Source: Pseudomonas japonica
GTDB taxonomy: Bacteria > Pseudomonadota > Gammaproteobacteria > Pseudomonadales > Pseudomonadaceae
Assembly (NCBI RefSeq): GCF_013522925.1
Contig: NZ_JAAMQU010000008.1
Span: 186,001 to 250,000 of the forward strand
Direction: 5' to 3'
DNA: 64,000 nucleotides
The first letter of the stretch is position 1. Each line of letters begins with the position of its first letter. The notes below the pieces were generated by a model that saw nothing but the letters and a program-made list of their open reading frames with translations, was not told where the DNA came from and did no database searches. A program made the position numbers and the translations under genes. Shown piece after piece: positions 61,342-64,000 of this stretch.

Positions 61342-64000
61342 AGTGACGCTCCTCGCCACCGGTAGTGATGTTGGTCACGCAACGGCCGCAGATTTCCGGA
61401 TGAGCCGGGTTGGCGCCCACGTCTTCGACGAAGTGCCAGCAACGGGCGCACTTGGCGTGGCTGGACTTGACCACCTTGAGCTTCAGGCCGGCCACGTCGG
61501 TTACCACCGCATCGGCCGGTGCCGCGGCGAACGGCGCCAGGGTGGCCTTGGAGGTGATCAGCACAAAGCGCAGCTCATTGCCCAGCTTGCTCAAGTCGGC
61601 CTGCACGGCCTCGTCCGCATACAAGGTGACTTCGGCTTGCAGGTTGCCACCGATGGCCTTGGCCGTACGCTGGTTCTCCAGTTCCTTGTTCACCGAGGCC
61701 TTCACGGCCATCACGCTCTCCCAGAACGCACGGTTCAGTTCGAAGCCTTCCGGCAGCTCGCTCAGGCCGGTGTAGGCCGTGTTGAGCATCACCGACTCGT
61801 TGCGCTCGCCTGGCAGGTAGCTCCAGATCTCGTCGGCGGTGAAGGCCAGGATCGGGGCGATCCAGCGCACCAGTGCCTCTGCGATGTGGAACAGCGCGGT
61901 CTGGCAGGAACGGCGGGCAACGCTGTCGGCCGGCGTGGTGTACTGGCGGTCCTTGATGATGTCCAGGTAGAAGCCGCCCAGCTCCTGCACGCAGAAGTTG
62001 TGCACCTTGGAGTAGATGTTCCAGAAGCGGTACGCCTGGTAGTGCTCTTCCAGTTCACGCTGCAGCAGCAAGGCACGGTCCACCGCCCAGCGGTCGAGCG
62101 CCAGCATCTGATCCGGCGGCAGCAGGTCCCGCGCGGGGTCGAAGCCGCTGAGGTTGGAAAGCAGGAAGCGCGCGGTGTTGCGGATACGCCGGTAGGCATC
62201 GGCGCTGCGCTGCAGGATCTGCTCGGAAACCGCCATCTCGCCGGAATAGTCCGTGGAGGCAACCCACAGGCGCATGATGTCAGCGCCGAGGGTGTCGCTG
62301 ACCTTTTGCGGCGCGACCGTGTTGCCCAGCGATTTGGACATTTTGCGGCCGTTCTCGTCCACGGTGAAGCCGTGGGTGAGCAGTTCACGGTAGGGCGCGT
62401 GATCGTCGATGGCGCAGCCGGTGAGCAAGGAGGAGTGGAACCAGCCTCGGTGCTGGTCGCTGCCTTCCAGGTACAGGTCGGCGCGCGGCCCCTGTTCGTG
62501 GCCCATCGGGTGCGAGCCGCGCAGCACGTGCCAGTGGGTGGTGCCCGAGTCGAACCACACGTCCAGCGTGTCGCTGATCTTCTCGTAATCGGCAGCTTCG
62601 GCGCCCAGCAGCTCGGCGGCGTCCAGCTTGAACCAGGCTTCGATACCTTCCTGTTCCACGCGCTGGGCCACTTCTTCCATCAGCTCGACGGTACGCGGGT
62701 GCAGTTCGCCGCTCTGCTTGTGCAGGAAGAACGGGATCGGCACGCCCCAGTTGCGCTGGCGCGAGATGCACCAGTCTGGCCGGTTGGCGATCATCGAGTG
62801 CAGGCGCGCCTGGCCCCAGTCCGGGACGAAGCGGGTTTCTTCGATGGCCTTGAGCGCACGTTGGCGCAGGGTATCGCCGGTCACCGGCTGCTTGTCCATG
62901 CCCACGAACCACTGCGCGGTGGCGCGGTAGATCAGCGGGGTTTTATGGCGCCAGCAGTGCATGTAGCTGTGGGTGATGGTTTCGGTGTGCATCAGCGCGC
63001 CGACTTCAGCCAGCTTCTCGACGATGGCGGCACCGGCCTTCCAGATGAACTGGCCGCCGAAGAACGGCAGGCTGTCCACGTACACACCATTGCTCTGGAC
63101 AGGCGTGAGGATGTCGTCGTTGTGCATGCCGTAGCGTTTGCAGGTAACGAAGTCGTCCTCGCCGTAGGCCGGCGCAGAGTGAACGATACCGGTGCCCGCG
63201 CCCAGCTCCACGTACTCGGCCAGGTAAACAGGCGACAAGCGCTCGTAGAACGGGTGGTGGAAGTTGATGTTTTCCAGCGCGGCGCCCGGGGCACGGGCAA
63301 TGATGTGGCCCTCGCGGCCATAGCGCTGCAGGCAGCTTTCAACCAGCTCCTCGGCCAGCACCAGCAAACGGTCGCCGATATCGACGAGCGCGTAGGTGAA
63401 CTCGGGGTGCACGTTAAGTGCCTGGTTCGCCGGGATGGTCCACGGGGTGGTGGTCCAGATCACGATGGCGGCGGGCTTTTCCAGGCCCGGCAGGCCAAAG
63501 GCATCGGCCAGGGAGGCCTGGTCGGCGATCGGGAAGGCCACGTCGATGGTGGTGGACTTCTTGTCGGCGTACTCCACTTCGGCTTCAGCCAGCGCCGAGC
63601 CACAGTCGAAGCACCAGTTCACAGGCTTGAGGCCCTTGAACACGAAACCGCCCCGAACCATTTCGGCCAAGGCGCGGATTTCCCCGGCCTCGTTGACGAA
63701 GCTCATGGTTTTGTAGGGGTTGCCCCAGTCGCCCAGCACGCCCAGGCGGATGAAGCCTGCCTTTTGCTCTTCGATCTGCTCGGCGGCGTAAGCCCGGCAC
63801 AGCTCGCGCGTTTTATCCGCAGGCAGGCCCTTGCCGTGGGTGACTTCCACCTTGTGCTCGATCGGCAGGCCGTGGCAATCCCAGCCCGGTACGTAAGGCG
63901 CATCGAAGCCCGCCAGCGTACGCGAGCGGATGATCATGTCCTTGAGGATCTTGTTGACCGCGTGACCGATATGAATGCTGCCGTTGGCGTAGGGCGGGCC
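61334..64000 (-). CDS. ileS: Isoleucyl-tRNA synthetase (5' end outside the window)
   Basis: The C-terminal 888 codons of a class I synthetase; the frame is open to the right edge and about 50 residues are missing. [16 protein letters not shown] (HIGH) lies at the edge, [15 protein letters not shown] follows, the CP1 editing domain includes [27 protein letters not shown] is the KMSKS loop, and the C-terminal zinc ribbon is CARCWHF...CGRCVTNI. It is the bacterial type 1 enzyme, first of the ileS-lspA-fkpB-ispH operon. Confidence 0.97.
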   Translation of the reverse strand, partial: GPPYANGSIHIGHAVNKILKDMIIRSRTLAGFDAPYVPGWDCHGLPIEHKVEVTHGKGLPADKTRELCRAYAAEQIEEQKAGFIRLGVLGDWGNPYKTMSFVNEAGEIRALAEMVRGGFVFKGLKPVNWCFDCGSALAEAEVEYADKKSTTIDVAFPIADQASLADAFGLPGLEKPAAIVIWTTTPWTIPANQALNVHPEFTYALVDIGDRLLVLAEELVESCLQRYGREGHIIARAPGAALENINFHHPFYERLSPVYLAEYVELGAGTGIVHSAPAYGEDDFVTCKRYGMHNDDILTPVQSNGVYVDSLPFFGGQFIWKAGAAIVEKLAEVGALMHTETITHSYMHCWRHKTPLIYRATAQWFVGMDKQPVTGDTLRQRALKAIEETRFVPDWGQARLHSMIANRPDWCISRQRNWGVPIPFFLHKQSGELHPRTVELMEEVAQRVEQEGIEAWFKLDAAELLGAEAADYEKISDTLDVWFDSGTTHWHVLRGSHPMGHEQGPRADLYLEGSDQHRGWFHSSLLTGCAIDDHAPYRELLTHGFTVDENGRKMSKSLGNTVAPQKVSDTLGADIMRLWVASTDYSGEMAVSEQILQRSADAYRRIRNTARFLLSNLSGFDPARDLLPPDQMLALDRWAVDRALLLQRELEEHYQAYRFWNIYSKVHNFCVQELGGFYLDIIKDRQYTTPADSVARRSCQTALFHIAEALVRWIAPILAFTADEIWSYLPGERNESVMLNTAYTGLSELPEGFELNRAFWESVMAVKASVNKELENQRTAKAIGGNLQAEVTLYADEAVQADLSKLGNELRFVLITSKATLAPFAAAPADAVVTDVAGLKLKVVKSSHAKCARCWHFVEDVGANPAHPEICGRCVTNITTGGEERHYA

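Overview
This is a high-GC chromosomal segment from a Pseudomonas (gamma-proteobacterium). The backbone order is the one I know from P. aeruginosa and P. putida: cra-tatD / ampE-ampD / DUF1631-nadC, then tRNA-Thr, pilin and pilBCD-coaE-yacG, and further right clpB-pgeF-rluD / bamD-pilS-pilR / thiO / pilE-Y1-X-W-V-fimU / fimT / ispH-fkpB-lspA-ileS. No prophage, IS, integrase, rRNA or CRISPR array was seen. The genus assignment rests on gene order and protein families; the species is not resolved.

Layout. 1-6885: the cra/tatD, AmpDE (beta-lactamase signalling and muropeptide recycling), DUF1631 and nadC backbone. 6886-14671: accessory block between nadC and tRNA-Thr, with an XRE-cupin regulator, an EAL phosphodiesterase, two tandem chemoreceptors and an arsR-arsB-arsC-arsN1 operon. 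14672-22847: tRNA-Thr, two tandem type IV pilins behind a clear sigma-54 promoter, divergent pilBCD-coaE-yacG, a DUF1780 gene and ndh. 22848-42045: a roughly 19-kb metabolic cargo region: an orphan hutH with a HutC-like palindrome, a decayed MHS-family transporter, a ProC paralogue, ilvE, an aromatic aminotransferase, a hexuronate transporter divergent from uronate dehydrogenase, a SulP transporter, a giant RTX-type mannuronan C-5-epimerase fused to an SGNH/acetylhydrolase domain (PsmE type), an acyl-CoA synthetase and a TSUP transporter. 42046-64000: a tRNA-Asn-Pro-Lys operon, clpB with a sigma-32 promoter, pgeF, rluD, bamD, the pilSR two-component system, a near-perfect REPIN, thiO, the minor-pilin/pilY1 operon, fimT, and ispH-fkpB-lspA-ileS (ileS runs off the right edge).

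How it works together. Type IV pilus genes recur in three blocks. PilS/PilR should activate the sigma-54 promoter before the pilins. PilB, PilC and PilD power and process assembly. The fimU-pilVWXY1E products form the priming tip complex. The uronate transporter and dehydrogenase share a divergent control region in which both sigma-70 promoters carry the same short element at the same distance downstream of the -10. The PsmE-like enzyme would remodel alginate outside the cell, by deacetylation plus epimerisation. Most useful second looks: this fused enzyme, the tandem pilins, the uronate operators, the arsN1-containing ars operon, the hutH/decayed transporter pair, and an exact inverted repeat that gives two convergent genes the same last three residues.
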